From assembly GCF_014199265.1 (NCBI RefSeq), contig NZ_JACIJG010000003.1, positions 124,001-188,000 of the forward strand: a stretch of 64,000 bases of DNA, written 5' to 3'. Positions 10,311-20,107 of the stretch are shown piece after piece (position 1 is the first letter of the stretch; the number at the start of each line of letters is the position of its first letter). Below the pieces are notes generated by a model. It did not search any database. It was not told the DNA's origin and saw only the letters and a list, made by a program, of their open reading frames with translations. The position numbers and the translations under genes were made by a program. Origin of the DNA: Brucella daejeonensis (lineage in GTDB: Bacteria > Pseudomonadota > Alphaproteobacteria > Rhizobiales > Rhizobiaceae).

Positions 10311-11402
10311 ATGGATCGCAGAACATTTGCCAAATCGCTTGCGGGACTTGGGGCAGCGCCCTTTGTGGTGAATGCCGCATCGGCGGCAACCGAGGGAGGA
10401 AATAACATGCTGGAACTCATGGGCGGAAGCATCACCGATGTGCCGGGAATAAAGCTCGGGCACCATACGCTCACGAAACGCCCGACCGGCTGCACGGTTC
10501 TGCTCTGCGAGGAAGGTGCGACGGCGGGCGTCGACGTGCGTGGTTCCGCGCCCGGCACGCGGGAAACCGATCTGCTCGATCCGATCAATTTTGTCCAGCA
10601 GGTACAGGCAATCCTGCTTTCCGGCGGCAGTGCCTATGGCCTTGCAGCCGCGACCGGCGTGATGCGCTATCTGGAGGAGAACAATCTCGGCTTCAAGATC
10701 GGCAAGGGCGTCGTCCCCATCGTTCCTGCCGCAATCCTGATGGATCTGGGCGTCGGCGACTTTTCCATTCGACCGGATGAGGAAGCGGGTTATCTCGCCT
10801 GCAAAGCCGCGAAGGCCGAACCGTCGGGCGAAGGCAATGTCGGCGCAGGCGCGGGCGCCTCCGTCGGCAAGATGTTCGGGATGGACTATGCGATGAAAGG
10901 CGGCCTGGGAACAGCCAGCTACAAGGTGCCCGGTACTGAAATCGTCGTCGGGGCGATTGTCGCAGTCAACGCCGTGGGCGATGTTTATGCGCCGAATTCA
11001 CGCCGCATACTGGCAGGTGCCCGCACAGAAGACGGCAAGGGTTTTCGCGATACGATGTCCGCCATCATGCAGGGACATGGCGTGGTCAAATCAGGCGGAG
11101 CAAATACCACCATCGGCGCAATCGCGACCAATGCGCCATTCGATAAAGCGCAATTGAAAAAGATAGCCGGCATGGCGCATGATGGTTTTGCGCGGACGAT
11201 CAACCCGATCCATACCATGTGGGACGGCGACACGATCTTTGCGCTGTCGACCGGCAAGGCGCAGAACACGGAAGCCGACGTGACTGCCGTCGGCGCAATC
11301 GCGGCAACGGTCATGGCTGAAGCCGTTGCACGGGCGGTGGTTAACGCAGACGGCCTTAAGGATTTGAATTTGCCGGCATATAAGGACTATTACCAGCAAT
11401 AA
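10311..11402 (+). CDS. P1-family (DmpA/NylC-like) N-terminal-nucleophile peptidase with twin-Arg-like signal
   Basis: A 363-residue self-processing hydrolase of the L-aminopeptidase/D-esterase family. The N terminus MDRRTFAKSLAGLG followed by a hydrophobic, Ala-rich stretch ending near residue 26 looks like a Tat or Sec signal. The processing site is probably Asn265-Thr266 (GGANTTIG), which would make Thr266 the nucleophile after autocleavage, as in NylC. GGAGGAGG precedes the ATG. A second ATG at 10407 (Met33) has its own strong GGGAGGA, so a form without the signal may also be made. Physiological substrate unknown. Confidence 0.85.
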   Translation: MDRRTFAKSLAGLGAAPFVVNAASAATEGGNNMLELMGGSITDVPGIKLGHHTLTKRPTGCTVLLCEEGATAGVDVRGSAPGTRETDLLDPINFVQQVQAILLSGGSAYGLAAATGVMRYLEENNLGFKIGKGVVPIVPAAILMDLGVGDFSIRPDEEAGYLACKAAKAEPSGEGNVGAGAGASVGKMFGMDYAMKGGLGTASYKVPGTEIVVGAIVAVNAVGDVYAPNSRRILAGARTEDGKGFRDTMSAIMQGHGVVKSGGANTTIGAIATNAPFDKAQLKKIAGMAHDGFARTINPIHTMWDGDTIFALSTGKAQNTEADVTAVGAIAATVMAEAVARAVVNADGLKDLNLPAYKDYYQQ

Positions 11403-11530
11403 GGTGCATATTGTTGCACCAATAGAGAAATTACCCTTTCGGGATAATGTTATAAGATGACAGGCGGCTTGAGCAAGGCTGTGTTTCGGTGCACAGCTGA
11501 AACAGTAATCCAGAGGGATTGAGTTAAAAT

Positions 11531-12961
11531 ATGAGCGAGACATCCCTCAAATTTGGTACCAGCGGCCTTCGAGGGCTGGCAAACGAACTGAACGGTTTGC
11601 CTGCCTACGCCTATTCACTCGCCTTCATCAAAATGCTGACGGCAAGCGGACGGCTACAGGAAGGCGCGCCGGTTTTCGTTGGGCGAGATCTCCGGCCATC
11701 CAGCCCGGATATTGCCGCGCTGTGCATGGCTGCAATCGAAGATGCCGGCTTCAGGCCGGTCAATTGCGGTGTGCTGCCGACCCCCGCCCTGAGCTATTAT
11801 GCGATGTCGCAACGCGCGCCCTGCATCATGGTTACGGGCAGCCATATCCCGGATGATCGCAACGGTCTGAAATTCTATCGCGCCGACGGCGAAATCGACA
11901 AGAATGACGAGCAGGCGATCAGTACGACCCATGCCGCCCTCCCTCTGTCGCTTTCCTTCCGGCATCAGCGCGATATAGCTGAAAACGACGCGGCCATTGC
12001 GGCCTATACCCGACGCTATGTCGATTTCGTGGGTCGCGGCTCACTCCGGGGCCTGCATGTCGGCGTCTATCAGCATTCCTCCGTCGCGCGCGACCTGATG
12101 ACCCGCATTCTCGCCGAGCTTGGTGCGAAAACTATCGCGCTCGGACGGTCGGACGTTTTCGTTCCCGTCGATACGGAAGCCCTGCGTCCGGAAGACATCG
12201 GGTTTCTCGCCGGTTGGGCCAAAGAAAACCGCTTCGATGCCATCGTTTCCACCGATGGCGATGCGGATCGTCCTCTGATCGCCGATGAAAACGGCCGGTT
12301 TGTGCGAGGAGATCTTGTCGGCGCAATCACTGCGAACTGGATCGGCGCAGACACGATCGTAACGCCCGTCACATCCAATGCCGCGCTTGAAGAAACCGGC
12401 CGTTTCGCCCATGTCGTCAGGACACGTGTCGGCTCGCCCTATGTGATCGAAGGCATGGCGCGCGCAGCGATTGACGGCGCGCAGTCCATCGTGGGCTTTG
12501 AGGCAAATGGCGGCGTCCTGCTCGGCTCCGCTGCGAACAGGCAAGGCCGTGAATTGGCAGCACTTCCAACACGCGACGCACTGCTCCCGATCCTTGCCTG
12601 CCTCAGCACAGTCAGCCAGGAGGGAAAGCCCCTGTCGAAGATCGGCGCAGACTTTCAATTCCGCGCTACGCTCAGCGACCGGCTGCAGAATGTGCCGGGA
12701 GACAGGAGCAGGCCATTTCTAAGAATGCTTGAAGACGAAACCGCTCGCCGCAAACTCTTTCCCGCTGGCGACAGGATATTACGATCCGAAACGATTGACG
12801 GGGTGAAGCTCTTTTTCGCTTCCGGCAATACCGTCCACTATCGCGCTTCCGGCAATGCGCCCGAATTGCGGTGCTATGTGGAGGCAGCGAATAAAAATCA
12901 GGTCACCGAACTTCTGGCCCTGGGCCTCGATATCGCCCGCAATGCAACAAAGGACAAGTGA
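11531..12961 (+). CDS. manB: Phosphomannomutase
   Basis: A 476-residue alpha-D-phosphohexomutase that converts mannose-6-phosphate to mannose-1-phosphate. Domain 1 begins with FGTSGLRG; the phosphoserine loop is VTGSHIPDDRNG, an atypical TASHNP-like loop with the Ser retained; the Mg2+ loop is STDGDADRP; and the sugar loop GFEANGG is present. It is followed 3 bp later by manC, so the pair makes GDP-mannose, used in Brucella for LPS core and O-chain. Brucella has more than one manB/manC pair; the neighbouring LPS genes suggest the core pair, which is an inference. Confidence 0.92.
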   Translation: MSETSLKFGTSGLRGLANELNGLPAYAYSLAFIKMLTASGRLQEGAPVFVGRDLRPSSPDIAALCMAAIEDAGFRPVNCGVLPTPALSYYAMSQRAPCIMVTGSHIPDDRNGLKFYRADGEIDKNDEQAISTTHAALPLSLSFRHQRDIAENDAAIAAYTRRYVDFVGRGSLRGLHVGVYQHSSVARDLMTRILAELGAKTIALGRSDVFVPVDTEALRPEDIGFLAGWAKENRFDAIVSTDGDADRPLIADENGRFVRGDLVGAITANWIGADTIVTPVTSNAALEETGRFAHVVRTRVGSPYVIEGMARAAIDGAQSIVGFEANGGVLLGSAANRQGRELAALPTRDALLPILACLSTVSQEGKPLSKIGADFQFRATLSDRLQNVPGDRSRPFLRMLEDETARRKLFPAGDRILRSETIDGVKLFFASGNTVHYRASGNAPELRCYVEAANKNQVTELLALGLDIARNATKDK

Positions 12962-12964
12962 GCA

Positions 12965-14380
12965 ATGAGCTTTATTCCTGTCATCATCAGCGGCGGTTCC
13001 GGCTCAAGGCTCTGGCCGCTTTCACGCGATGCCCACCCCAAACCCTTCATCGAACTGCCGGACGGCAGCACCCTGATTGGAAAAACATACAAGCGCGCCG
13101 CCAACCTTGACGGCGTGGACCATATCCTCACGGTCACCAATCGCGATTTCCTGTTCCTGACACTGGATGCCTATGCCGACGCACAGGCGCCAAAAATCGA
13201 CAATGCCTTTCTGCTGGAACCGCTCGGGCGCGATACTGCCCCCGCCGTTGCGCTCGCCGCCATGCACGCCGCCGCAACCTATGGCCCGGAAACGACGCTT
13301 CTCGTCATGCCCGCCGATCATCTCATCGAAGACGAAGTGTCTTTTGCGCAAGCCGTTCTCAAAGCACGCCAGCTTGCCGAAACGGGGCGTATCGTTACTT
13401 TCGGTATCGTACCGGACCACCCCGAAACCGGCTTCGGCTATATCGAAATCGACGGGACCGATGTGCTGCGTTTCGTGGAAAAGCCTGATGCGATCACCGC
13501 GCAGGCCTATATCGAGAGCGGGCGCTATTTCTGGAATTCCGGCATGTTCTGCTTTACGGCGGCCACTATGCTCGATGCGTTTCAACACTATGCGCCCGAC
13601 ATTTTCAACGGCGTTCAGGCATCGCTCGAACATGCACGCCGCGGCGTCAATGGCGACACGAAAACCGTTGAGATTCCGAAGGACGATTTCGCGGCGACGC
13701 CCGCCATTTCCATCGACTATGCAATCATGGAAAAGGCCGACAACATCGCCTGCATACCAGTCTCTTGCGGCTGGTCCGATATCGGCTCGTGGGCGGCGAT
13801 GGCCGACCTGGTGCAACCGGACAATGAAGGTAACCGCCTGCGCGGTGAGACCGTTCTCGAGGATACGACCAACAGCTTCGTCCTGTCGGAAACGCGACTG
13901 GTCAGCCTCGTCGGCGTCCATGACCTTCTGGTGGTCGACACGCCAGATGCCCTTCTCGTCGCGCATCGCGACAAGGCGCAGGAAGTGCGCAGCGTCTTCA
14001 ACAGATTACGCGCGCAGGGCCATGAGGCCGCAAAGCTGCACCGTACGGCTCACCGTCCGTGGGGTACCTATACCGTTCTCGAAGAAGGTGACGGCTTCAA
14101 GATCAAGCGCATCGAGGTCAAGCCCGGAAGCAGGCTGAGCCTGCAGGCGCATCATCATCGCTCCGAGCACTGGATCGTGGTTTCGGGTACCGCGAAAGTT
14201 ACCAACGGCGAACGCGAAATTCTGCTGACCACCAATCAGTCGACCTATATCCCCTGCGGTTTCCGGCACCGGCTGGAAAATCCCGGCATATTGCCGCTCG
14301 TGCTCATCGAAGTGCAGAGCGGTGAATATCTGGGAGAAGACGACATCGTCCGTTTCGACGATGTTTACGGGCGGACATGA
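12965..14380 (+). CDS. manC: Mannose-1-phosphate guanylyltransferase / mannose-6-phosphate isomerase
   Basis: A 471-residue bifunctional type II enzyme. The N-terminal nucleotidyltransferase carries GGSGSRLWPLSRDAHPKPF at residues 7-25 and the FVEKPD motif; the C-terminal cupin has the PMI motif around PWGTYTVLEEG and the histidine-rich QAHHHRSEHW. It supplies GDP-mannose from mannose-1-phosphate and possibly mannose-6-phosphate from fructose-6-phosphate. It follows manB with 3 bp between them and must be co-transcribed. Confidence 0.95.
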   Translation: MSFIPVIISGGSGSRLWPLSRDAHPKPFIELPDGSTLIGKTYKRAANLDGVDHILTVTNRDFLFLTLDAYADAQAPKIDNAFLLEPLGRDTAPAVALAAMHAAATYGPETTLLVMPADHLIEDEVSFAQAVLKARQLAETGRIVTFGIVPDHPETGFGYIEIDGTDVLRFVEKPDAITAQAYIESGRYFWNSGMFCFTAATMLDAFQHYAPDIFNGVQASLEHARRGVNGDTKTVEIPKDDFAATPAISIDYAIMEKADNIACIPVSCGWSDIGSWAAMADLVQPDNEGNRLRGETVLEDTTNSFVLSETRLVSLVGVHDLLVVDTPDALLVAHRDKAQEVRSVFNRLRAQGHEAAKLHRTAHRPWGTYTVLEEGDGFKIKRIEVKPGSRLSLQAHHHRSEHWIVVSGTAKVTNGEREILLTTNQSTYIPCGFRHRLENPGILPLVLIEVQSGEYLGEDDIVRFDDVYGRT

Positions 14381-14443
14381 CCCCTCCTGGCTGGGCTATA
14401 ATGATGAGTTCTTTACGGAAGCGAATCCTTTTATAGTCTGGCC

Positions 14444-16318
14444 ATGCCGATCCGACACTTAAGCGAAACCATCATCAATCAGATCGCGGCGGGCGAAGTT
14501 ATCGAACGCCCGGCCAGCGTGATCAAGGAACTTGTCGAAAACGCCATCGATGCCGGTGCCGACCGGATCGAGGTCGTCACGGCTGGCGGCGGAAAGACAT
14601 TGCTGCGTGTGACCGATAACGGCTCCGGCATTCCCGCCGATGAACTGCCGCTTGCGGTTTCGCGTCATTGCACCTCCAAGCTTACCGACGATGTGCACGA
14701 TATTCGCGCGCTGGGTTTTCGCGGCGAAGCCTTGCCTTCCATCGGCTCCGTGGCAAAACTGTCCCTGAAATCGCGCCCGCAAGACGCGGAATCCGGTTTC
14801 GAAGTCTCTGTCCTGGGCGGACATCTGGAAGGTCCGCGCCCGGCAGCGCTCAATCGCGGCACAATCGCCGAAGTACGCGACCTTTTTTACGCCACGCCCG
14901 CGCGTCTCAAATTCATGAAAACGGACCGCGCCGAAGCCTCCGCCATCACGGATATAGTGAAGCGGATCGCCATCGCCTTTCCGCATATCCGTTTTTCGCT
15001 CGCTGGTACGGACCGCACTTCGTTGGAGATGCCCGCAACCGGTACGGGCGCGGACGCAACGCTGGAACGCATCGGGCAGGTTCTGGGCAGAGAATTCGGA
15101 GAAAACTCGCTCGCCATCGATGCGGAGCGCGACGGTGTCAGGCTGGCTGGCTTTGTCGGCATACCGTCTTATAACCGTGGTAATGCCCTGCATCAGTTTG
15201 CCTATGTGAACGGTCGCCCCGTGCGGGACAAACAGATTTTCGGTGCGCTGCGGGGGGCCTACGCCGATGTCATCGCCCGCGACCGTCATCCGGTCGCCGT
15301 TCTGTTTTTGACACTCGACCCCGCTTTGGTGGACGTCAATGTGCATCCCGCCAAAGCCGATGTGCGCTTCCGCGACCCTGGATTGGTGCGCGGATTGATT
15401 GTCGGGGCGATCAAACAGGCGCTGGCGCAATCGGGTATCCGTCCCGCGACCAGCGGCGCGGAAGCCATGCTGCAGGCATTTCGTGCGGAAGGTTTTCAGC
15501 CGCAATCGCCAGTCGATCCCCGTCCGGCCTCCGGCGGTTATGCATCCGCCGGTTGGCGACCTGCACCAGCGGCCGCACCGCGGGGCGAATGGTCGCCGCA
15601 AACAGCCCACCCGGCCCACCGCCCCCTCGATCTCGGTTCCGCCTTTCGCGAGAACGAACAGGCTGACCTCGCCGCAGTCCGCGTTCTCGCAGCCGATACG
15701 CGCGCGACCGCTGAAGAAGCCCCCACGGAGCTTCAGCAAAAACCGCTCGGTGCCGCTCGTGCCCAGATACATGCCAATTATATCGTATCACAGACGGAAG
15801 ACAGCCTCGTCATCGTCGACCAGCACGCAGCCCATGAGCGTCTGGTTTATGAAGCACTGAAGAATGCCCTGCACTCGCGTCCGATCCCCGGTCAGATGCT
15901 GTTGATCCCGGAGATCGTCGACCTCCCGGAAGAAGAAGCCGAACGGCTGGCCGGCCATGCGGAAACTCTTGCGCGCTTTGGCCTTGGCATCGAACAGTTT
16001 GGCCCCGGCGCCATCGCCGTTCGAGAGACGCCTGCCATGCTCGGCGAAATGAATGTCCAGCAACTGATCCGCGATCTGGCCGATGAAATTGCCGAACACG
16101 ATACGTCCGATGGTCTGAAAGCCATGCTGAACCACGTGGCAGCCACCATGGCCTGCCACGGCTCTGTCCGTTCAGGACGACGCCTGAAGCCTGAAGAGAT
16201 GAATGCGCTTCTGCGTGAGATGGAAGCAACTCCCGGTTCCGGCACGTGCAATCATGGACGCCCGACCTATATAGAGTTGAAACTCACTGACATCGAACGG
16301 CTGTTCGGCAGGCGCTGA
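14444..16318 (+). CDS. mutL: DNA mismatch repair protein MutL
   Basis: A 624-residue protein with an N-terminal GHKL ATPase (the [12 protein letters not shown] and [10 protein letters not shown] motifs) and a C-terminal dimerisation domain joined by a Pro/Ala-rich linker (about 330-430). The C-terminal domain keeps the endonuclease motif [12 protein letters not shown] (the DQHAx2Ex4E pattern) and CNHGRPT, so this MutL should nick DNA itself, as expected where MutH is absent. It is 63 bp after manC. Confidence 0.97.
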   Translation: MPIRHLSETIINQIAAGEVIERPASVIKELVENAIDAGADRIEVVTAGGGKTLLRVTDNGSGIPADELPLAVSRHCTSKLTDDVHDIRALGFRGEALPSIGSVAKLSLKSRPQDAESGFEVSVLGGHLEGPRPAALNRGTIAEVRDLFYATPARLKFMKTDRAEASAITDIVKRIAIAFPHIRFSLAGTDRTSLEMPATGTGADATLERIGQVLGREFGENSLAIDAERDGVRLAGFVGIPSYNRGNALHQFAYVNGRPVRDKQIFGALRGAYADVIARDRHPVAVLFLTLDPALVDVNVHPAKADVRFRDPGLVRGLIVGAIKQALAQSGIRPATSGAEAMLQAFRAEGFQPQSPVDPRPASGGYASAGWRPAPAAAPRGEWSPQTAHPAHRPLDLGSAFRENEQADLAAVRVLAADTRATAEEAPTELQQKPLGAARAQIHANYIVSQTEDSLVIVDQHAAHERLVYEALKNALHSRPIPGQMLLIPEIVDLPEEEAERLAGHAETLARFGLGIEQFGPGAIAVRETPAMLGEMNVQQLIRDLADEIAEHDTSDGLKAMLNHVAATMACHGSVRSGRRLKPEEMNALLREMEATPGSGTCNHGRPTYIELKLTDIERLFGRR

Positions 16319-16390
16319 CAGATTTCCGGTTCGCGACGCTGGACGCAAGGGCTGGCGGTTGCTAGAGTCCGACATAAAGGTTTGACACAT

Positions 16391-16627
16391 ATGAATAGAT
16401 TTGAATCCCCACGCTCTTCGGAAGCTGTCCTGCGTTATCTCGACGGCGATTATGAAATTGTAAGGCACGGCTCCTATGTGGCCTGTGCCGTGACCGGCGC
16501 GCATATACCGCTGGACGAATTGAAATACTGGAGCGTCGCCCGGCAGGAGCCTTATGCGAGCGGTCTCATTTCATTCGAGCGCGAGCTTGAATTCAACCCG
16601 GAGATGCGCAGCCGAAAAAAAGGCTGA
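16391..16627 (+). CDS. DUF2093 domain protein
   Basis: A 78-residue conserved rhizobial protein of unknown function, recognised by the segment RYLDGDYEIVRHGSYVAC and the following IPLDELKYWS. I chose the ATG 9 bp inside an in-frame TTG because AAAGG is well spaced only for the ATG. It is convergent with lpxK, 12 bp away. In many Rhizobiales DUF2093 genes sit beside lpxK, as here. It has Cys26 but no other obvious metal site. Confidence 0.8.
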   Translation: MNRFESPRSSEAVLRYLDGDYEIVRHGSYVACAVTGAHIPLDELKYWSVARQEPYASGLISFERELEFNPEMRSRKKG

Positions 16628-16639
16628 TATCCGCAAAAT

Positions 16640-17665
16640 TTATTTGCGGATACGGTTCTTGAACCGCTCGATCGTTGTATCGAGGATATGATCCAGAACA
16701 TCCGCGCGCTCGAACTGCAATTCGACATTCAGCACAGCGAGTCCGGCCAGAAAGCTGGCCGGGACACTTGGCATTGTTGCCAGCCGCACATGATCCTTGG
16801 CGGTGGTGATCAACCCCAGCCCCCGCTGGCGTGCATCTTCCATCAGGTCGTGGATTTCATCTTCGGCAAAGCTGTGATGGTCGGGAAAGGAGCGCGCTTC
16901 GACCACCTCGCCACCGGCCTGCCTGACGCTCTCGTAAAACTTGTCCGGATTGCCGATACCCGCGAAGGCCAGCCAGCGATTGCCCGCCACCTCAGCGGTC
17001 GACGATGGAACAAGGGTTGCTTCATAAGCAGGGCGACCGGCACGTGCTGTCTGACGGATGATGAAATCCGCACCCTCGCCCTTGCCAATGCGAAGGACCG
17101 CATCGGTCTTGCGCATCTGGTCAGTGATAGGGGCCCGCAATGGGCCTGCCGGAATGACCCGGCCATTTCCAATGCCGCGACTGGCGTCCACGACCAGAAG
17201 CGCAAAATCCGTATATAGCCGGGCACTCTGGAAACCGTCATCCATTATGATGAAATCGCAGCCGAGCCTTTGCAGATGCTGCGCTGCTTTGAAACGATCC
17301 GGGCAAAGGGCAACAGTTGCATGTCGCGCCAGCAGCAAGGGCTCGTCGCCCACATGCCGGGCACTGTCATGGCCCGGATCGACCAGATGAAGTCCCCGAT
17401 AACTGCCACCATAGCCGCGCGAAACGATGCCGGGTTTAAACCCGCGCTGTTTGGCACCACAGGCAAACGCAATAGCGGTCGGCGTCTTGCCCGCACCGCC
17501 GACCGTAAAATTGCCGATGCACAAAACAGGCAACGGGATTCCCGGAGGAGTTGCCTTGAGAAGCCGTCTCCCCGCGATGGCACCGTATATCCACGCGGCG
17601 GGAGCAAGCGCGAAAGCACGCCAGTCGGGCTTCTCCCACCAGAAGGGCGGCGCCTCGCTTGTCAT
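16640..17665 (-). CDS. lpxK: Tetraacyldisaccharide 4'-kinase
   Basis: LpxK phosphorylates the 4' position of the lipid A disaccharide at the inner membrane. The 341-residue protein has an N-terminal membrane-associated helix and the P-loop GNFTVGGAGKTPT near residue 55, with DDGFQ (Walker-B-like) further on. The ATG is 2 bp after the waaA stop; a TTG two codons upstream overlaps it. It is the last gene of the minus-strand envelope operon. Confidence 0.95.
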   Translation of the reverse strand: MTSEAPPFWWEKPDWRAFALAPAAWIYGAIAGRRLLKATPPGIPLPVLCIGNFTVGGAGKTPTAIAFACGAKQRGFKPGIVSRGYGGSYRGLHLVDPGHDSARHVGDEPLLLARHATVALCPDRFKAAQHLQRLGCDFIIMDDGFQSARLYTDFALLVVDASRGIGNGRVIPAGPLRAPITDQMRKTDAVLRIGKGEGADFIIRQTARAGRPAYEATLVPSSTAEVAGNRWLAFAGIGNPDKFYESVRQAGGEVVEARSFPDHHSFAEDEIHDLMEDARQRGLGLITTAKDHVRLATMPSVPASFLAGLAVLNVELQFERADVLDHILDTTIERFKNRIRK

Positions 17666-17667
17666 CC

Positions 17668-19008
17668 TCAATTACTGCCCGGCAAAAACGCAGCCTCATT
17701 ACGGTTGCCAGGCAATTGCGCCTGAAGAACGAGCGGCTGAATGAAGGGTTCAAGCGCGGCCAGCGTACGGTCCAGCGCACCGCGCAGATTTCTGACCGTG
17801 TCTGCACCCGCATCGATCATGGCGCGCAAATGTTCTGGATTGTTGAACAGGAAGTTGATCGCTCCCGCGAGCATGTTGCGGTCCTTCACAATGCGCGCCC
17901 CGCCATTCTTGATGAGGCGCTGGAAGGCTTCGCGGAAGTTCTGCACGTTGCGGCCGGTCAGCACGGCCGTGCCCATCATGGCGGGTTCAAGCGGATTGTG
18001 CCCGCCTTCCCTGGTGAGGGAATTGCCGATAAAGGCGATTTCGGTCAGTTGAAGATAAAGCCCCATTTCGCCGATGGTATCGCCAAGGAAAATATCGGTA
18101 TCCGCTTCGATCGGCTCGCCCGTACTGCGGCGGGCGGTCTTCAATCCCTTCTCCGTCAGCATCGCTTCGATTGCAGGCGTTCTGTCCGGATGGCGAGGCA
18201 CGATGATCGTGACGAGATGGGGATAGCGAACCTTCAGCATCTGATGAACTTCCGCCGCGATTTCCTCTTCACCGTCATGAGTCGAGATGGCGGCCCATGT
18301 CCTGCGTCCGTTCAGTTGGCGCTGCAATCCAGCCAGCGCTTGCGGATCGGCCGGAGGCGGCGCCGTATCGACCTTGAGATTTCCCGAAACACTGACCGGG
18401 CGAGCACCGAGCGCCCTGAAACGGTCGGCATCCAGCTCGGACTGGGCAACCACATGAGCAAAATTTTCAAAAAGTGCTTCGGCCAGAGCCGGTCGTTTTT
18501 GCCAGGCCGCGAACGAACGGTCGGACATGCGCCCATTGACCAGAACATGCGGTGTATGGCGACTTCCGAGCGAAAGAACTGTCGCAGGCCAGACCTCGGA
18601 TTCGCAGCCAATGGCAAGGTCCGGCTTCCAGTGGTTGAGGAACCTGTTCACTGCCGGCTGCAGATCCAGCGGCGCATATTGGTGAATGACCTTGTTACCC
18701 AGCTGATCAGCCACAACTTTCGCCGAAGTGACGGTTCCGGTTGTCATCACGACATGAATTCCTGTCGAGGCAATCCGTTCTATCAATGGCGCAATCGCCA
18801 CTGTTTCACCGACGCTTGCGGCATGAGCCCAGATAACCGGGCCAGCCGGGCGCGCAATGGGCGATTTTCCGTAACGCTCACCGCGACGCGCTCGCTCTTC
18901 CTTGCCGCGAGATGCACGATAAGCGATATATGGTCCCATGAAGGGATAGGCGGCGGAGCCGAGTACACGGTAGGCAGACAATATATTGCGCGCCCAGCGT
19001 TCGCTCAT
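17668..19008 (-). CDS. waaA: 3-deoxy-D-manno-octulosonic acid (Kdo) transferase
   Basis: WaaA/KdtA transfers Kdo from CMP-Kdo to the lipid A precursor, beginning the LPS inner core. The 446-residue GT30 protein has the N-terminal membrane anchor region, the WAHAASVGE segment with the catalytic Glu, and a C-terminal GT-B domain with GGHNPLEPA. Its ATG overlaps the stop of the DUF374 gene by 4 bp, and lpxK follows 2 bp later. Confidence 0.96.
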   Translation of the reverse strand: MSERWARNILSAYRVLGSAAYPFMGPYIAYRASRGKEERARRGERYGKSPIARPAGPVIWAHAASVGETVAIAPLIERIASTGIHVVMTTGTVTSAKVVADQLGNKVIHQYAPLDLQPAVNRFLNHWKPDLAIGCESEVWPATVLSLGSRHTPHVLVNGRMSDRSFAAWQKRPALAEALFENFAHVVAQSELDADRFRALGARPVSVSGNLKVDTAPPPADPQALAGLQRQLNGRRTWAAISTHDGEEEIAAEVHQMLKVRYPHLVTIIVPRHPDRTPAIEAMLTEKGLKTARRSTGEPIEADTDIFLGDTIGEMGLYLQLTEIAFIGNSLTREGGHNPLEPAMMGTAVLTGRNVQNFREAFQRLIKNGGARIVKDRNMLAGAINFLFNNPEHLRAMIDAGADTVRNLRGALDRTLAALEPFIQPLVLQAQLPGNRNEAAFLPGSN

Positions 19009-19778
19009 TTCGCGTTCTCCAGAGCAGCATGGGCCTTGGCGGTTGCATCATTGAGTTGTCGCGTCAGTTCCATGCGTTTTTCTTCCAGTTGCGTTTCATC
19101 GGCCTCGGCATCGACCCAGACATTTTCTCCGCGTACGATAACCGAGCGCCCGAAAGGCAGCGGAATCGCCGTTTTGTCCCAGGACTTTTCAAGAACATGG
19201 TTTCGCGAGAAGGCATAGGCAACCGGTATTATCGGGCGACCGGACAATTTGGCCAATAAAATGATCCCCTCACCCGATTCACGCGCTTTTCCGTGAGCAA
19301 TGTCAGCGATCATCGACGCTGACTGCCCTTTCCTGAGCGCGTTCTTCAAGGTCAAAAGCGCACGAGCTCCACCTTTTTCGGGTTTGGAACGTGACCCTCG
19401 CCCTCCCGAGCCGCGCACTGTGATCAGTCCCAGCTTTTCCGCAACGCGAGCATTCAGTTCCGCGTCCGCGCTGCGGGAAAACATGGCAACCAGTTCGATC
19501 CCTTTGGGGCATATGAACGGTCCCATGAGATGCTGGCCATGCCAAAAAGTGACGATGAAGGGATCGTCTTTACCCACCAACGCTTGCGGATCAGCCGATC
19601 CCTTCAAGCGTGGATTGGTGTAATAGACCAACTTGAAATAGGCCGCGATCAGCCAGACCAGCACGGCCTTGAATATAGCGGACTGCGCCAATGGCCCGCG
19701 AATGCGCCGCCAGAGGCGTTTCGCAAGGCCATCTTTCTTCCGCTTGACGGTCCTGATCTGGTTATCGTCGCTTTTCAT
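19005..19778 (-). CDS. DUF374 lysophospholipid acyltransferase-like protein
   Basis: A 257-residue protein with an N-terminal basic region, one membrane segment near 30-45, and a DUF374 domain related to the LPLAT acyltransferases: TFWHGQH gives a histidine motif, and GSGGRG and DIAHGKA follow. I start it at the ATG rather than an upstream TTG. Its place directly before waaA and lpxK suggests lipid A or Kdo-lipid acylation, but the reaction is unknown. Confidence 0.85.
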   Translation of the reverse strand: MKSDDNQIRTVKRKKDGLAKRLWRRIRGPLAQSAIFKAVLVWLIAAYFKLVYYTNPRLKGSADPQALVGKDDPFIVTFWHGQHLMGPFICPKGIELVAMFSRSADAELNARVAEKLGLITVRGSGGRGSRSKPEKGGARALLTLKNALRKGQSASMIADIAHGKARESGEGIILLAKLSGRPIIPVAYAFSRNHVLEKSWDKTAIPLPFGRSVIVRGENVWVDAEADETQLEEKRMELTRQLNDATAKAHAALENAK

Positions 19779-19807
19779 CCGGCATTGGTCGGGAGCAGCC
19801 AAGCCGC

Positions 19808-20059
19808 TCAGTCCGCCTTCAGCGTCACGCCTTCGGGATCGAGCAGCCGGTGCAGGTGCACGATGAAATAGCGCATGTGAGCATTATCCACGGTCTGTTG
19901 CGCCTTGGACTTCCACGCGACCTTGGCCGACTCGTAGTTTGGATAAATGCCGACGATATCGAGGTTTTCAAGATCGCGGAACTCGACGGTTCCAAGCTTT
20001 TCAAGCTCACCGCCAAACACCAGATGAAGAAGCTGCTTTTTGTCGCCTTCGACGCTCAT
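19808..20059 (-). CDS. DUF4170 domain protein
   Basis: An 83-residue soluble protein conserved in Hyphomicrobiales next to the waaA region. It has the family core LVFGGEL, IVGIYPNYESAKVAWKSKAQ and a C-terminal MRYFIVHLHRLLDP. I used the ATG one codon inside a GTG. It is 29 bp before the DUF374 gene and 48 bp after cysQ, in the same direction. Function unknown. Confidence 0.82.
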   Translation of the reverse strand: MSVEGDKKQLLHLVFGGELEKLGTVEFRDLENLDIVGIYPNYESAKVAWKSKAQQTVDNAHMRYFIVHLHRLLDPEGVTLKAD

Positions 20060-20107
20060 CACAATAATCCCTGATAAATTCGGTTTGCGGCATGATTACC
20101 CCAAGGG

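Noticed and set aside
11403-11420. Hairpin GGTGCA/TGCACC after the P1 peptidase gene
   Set aside because: Only 6 bp with no T-run; too weak to call a terminator.
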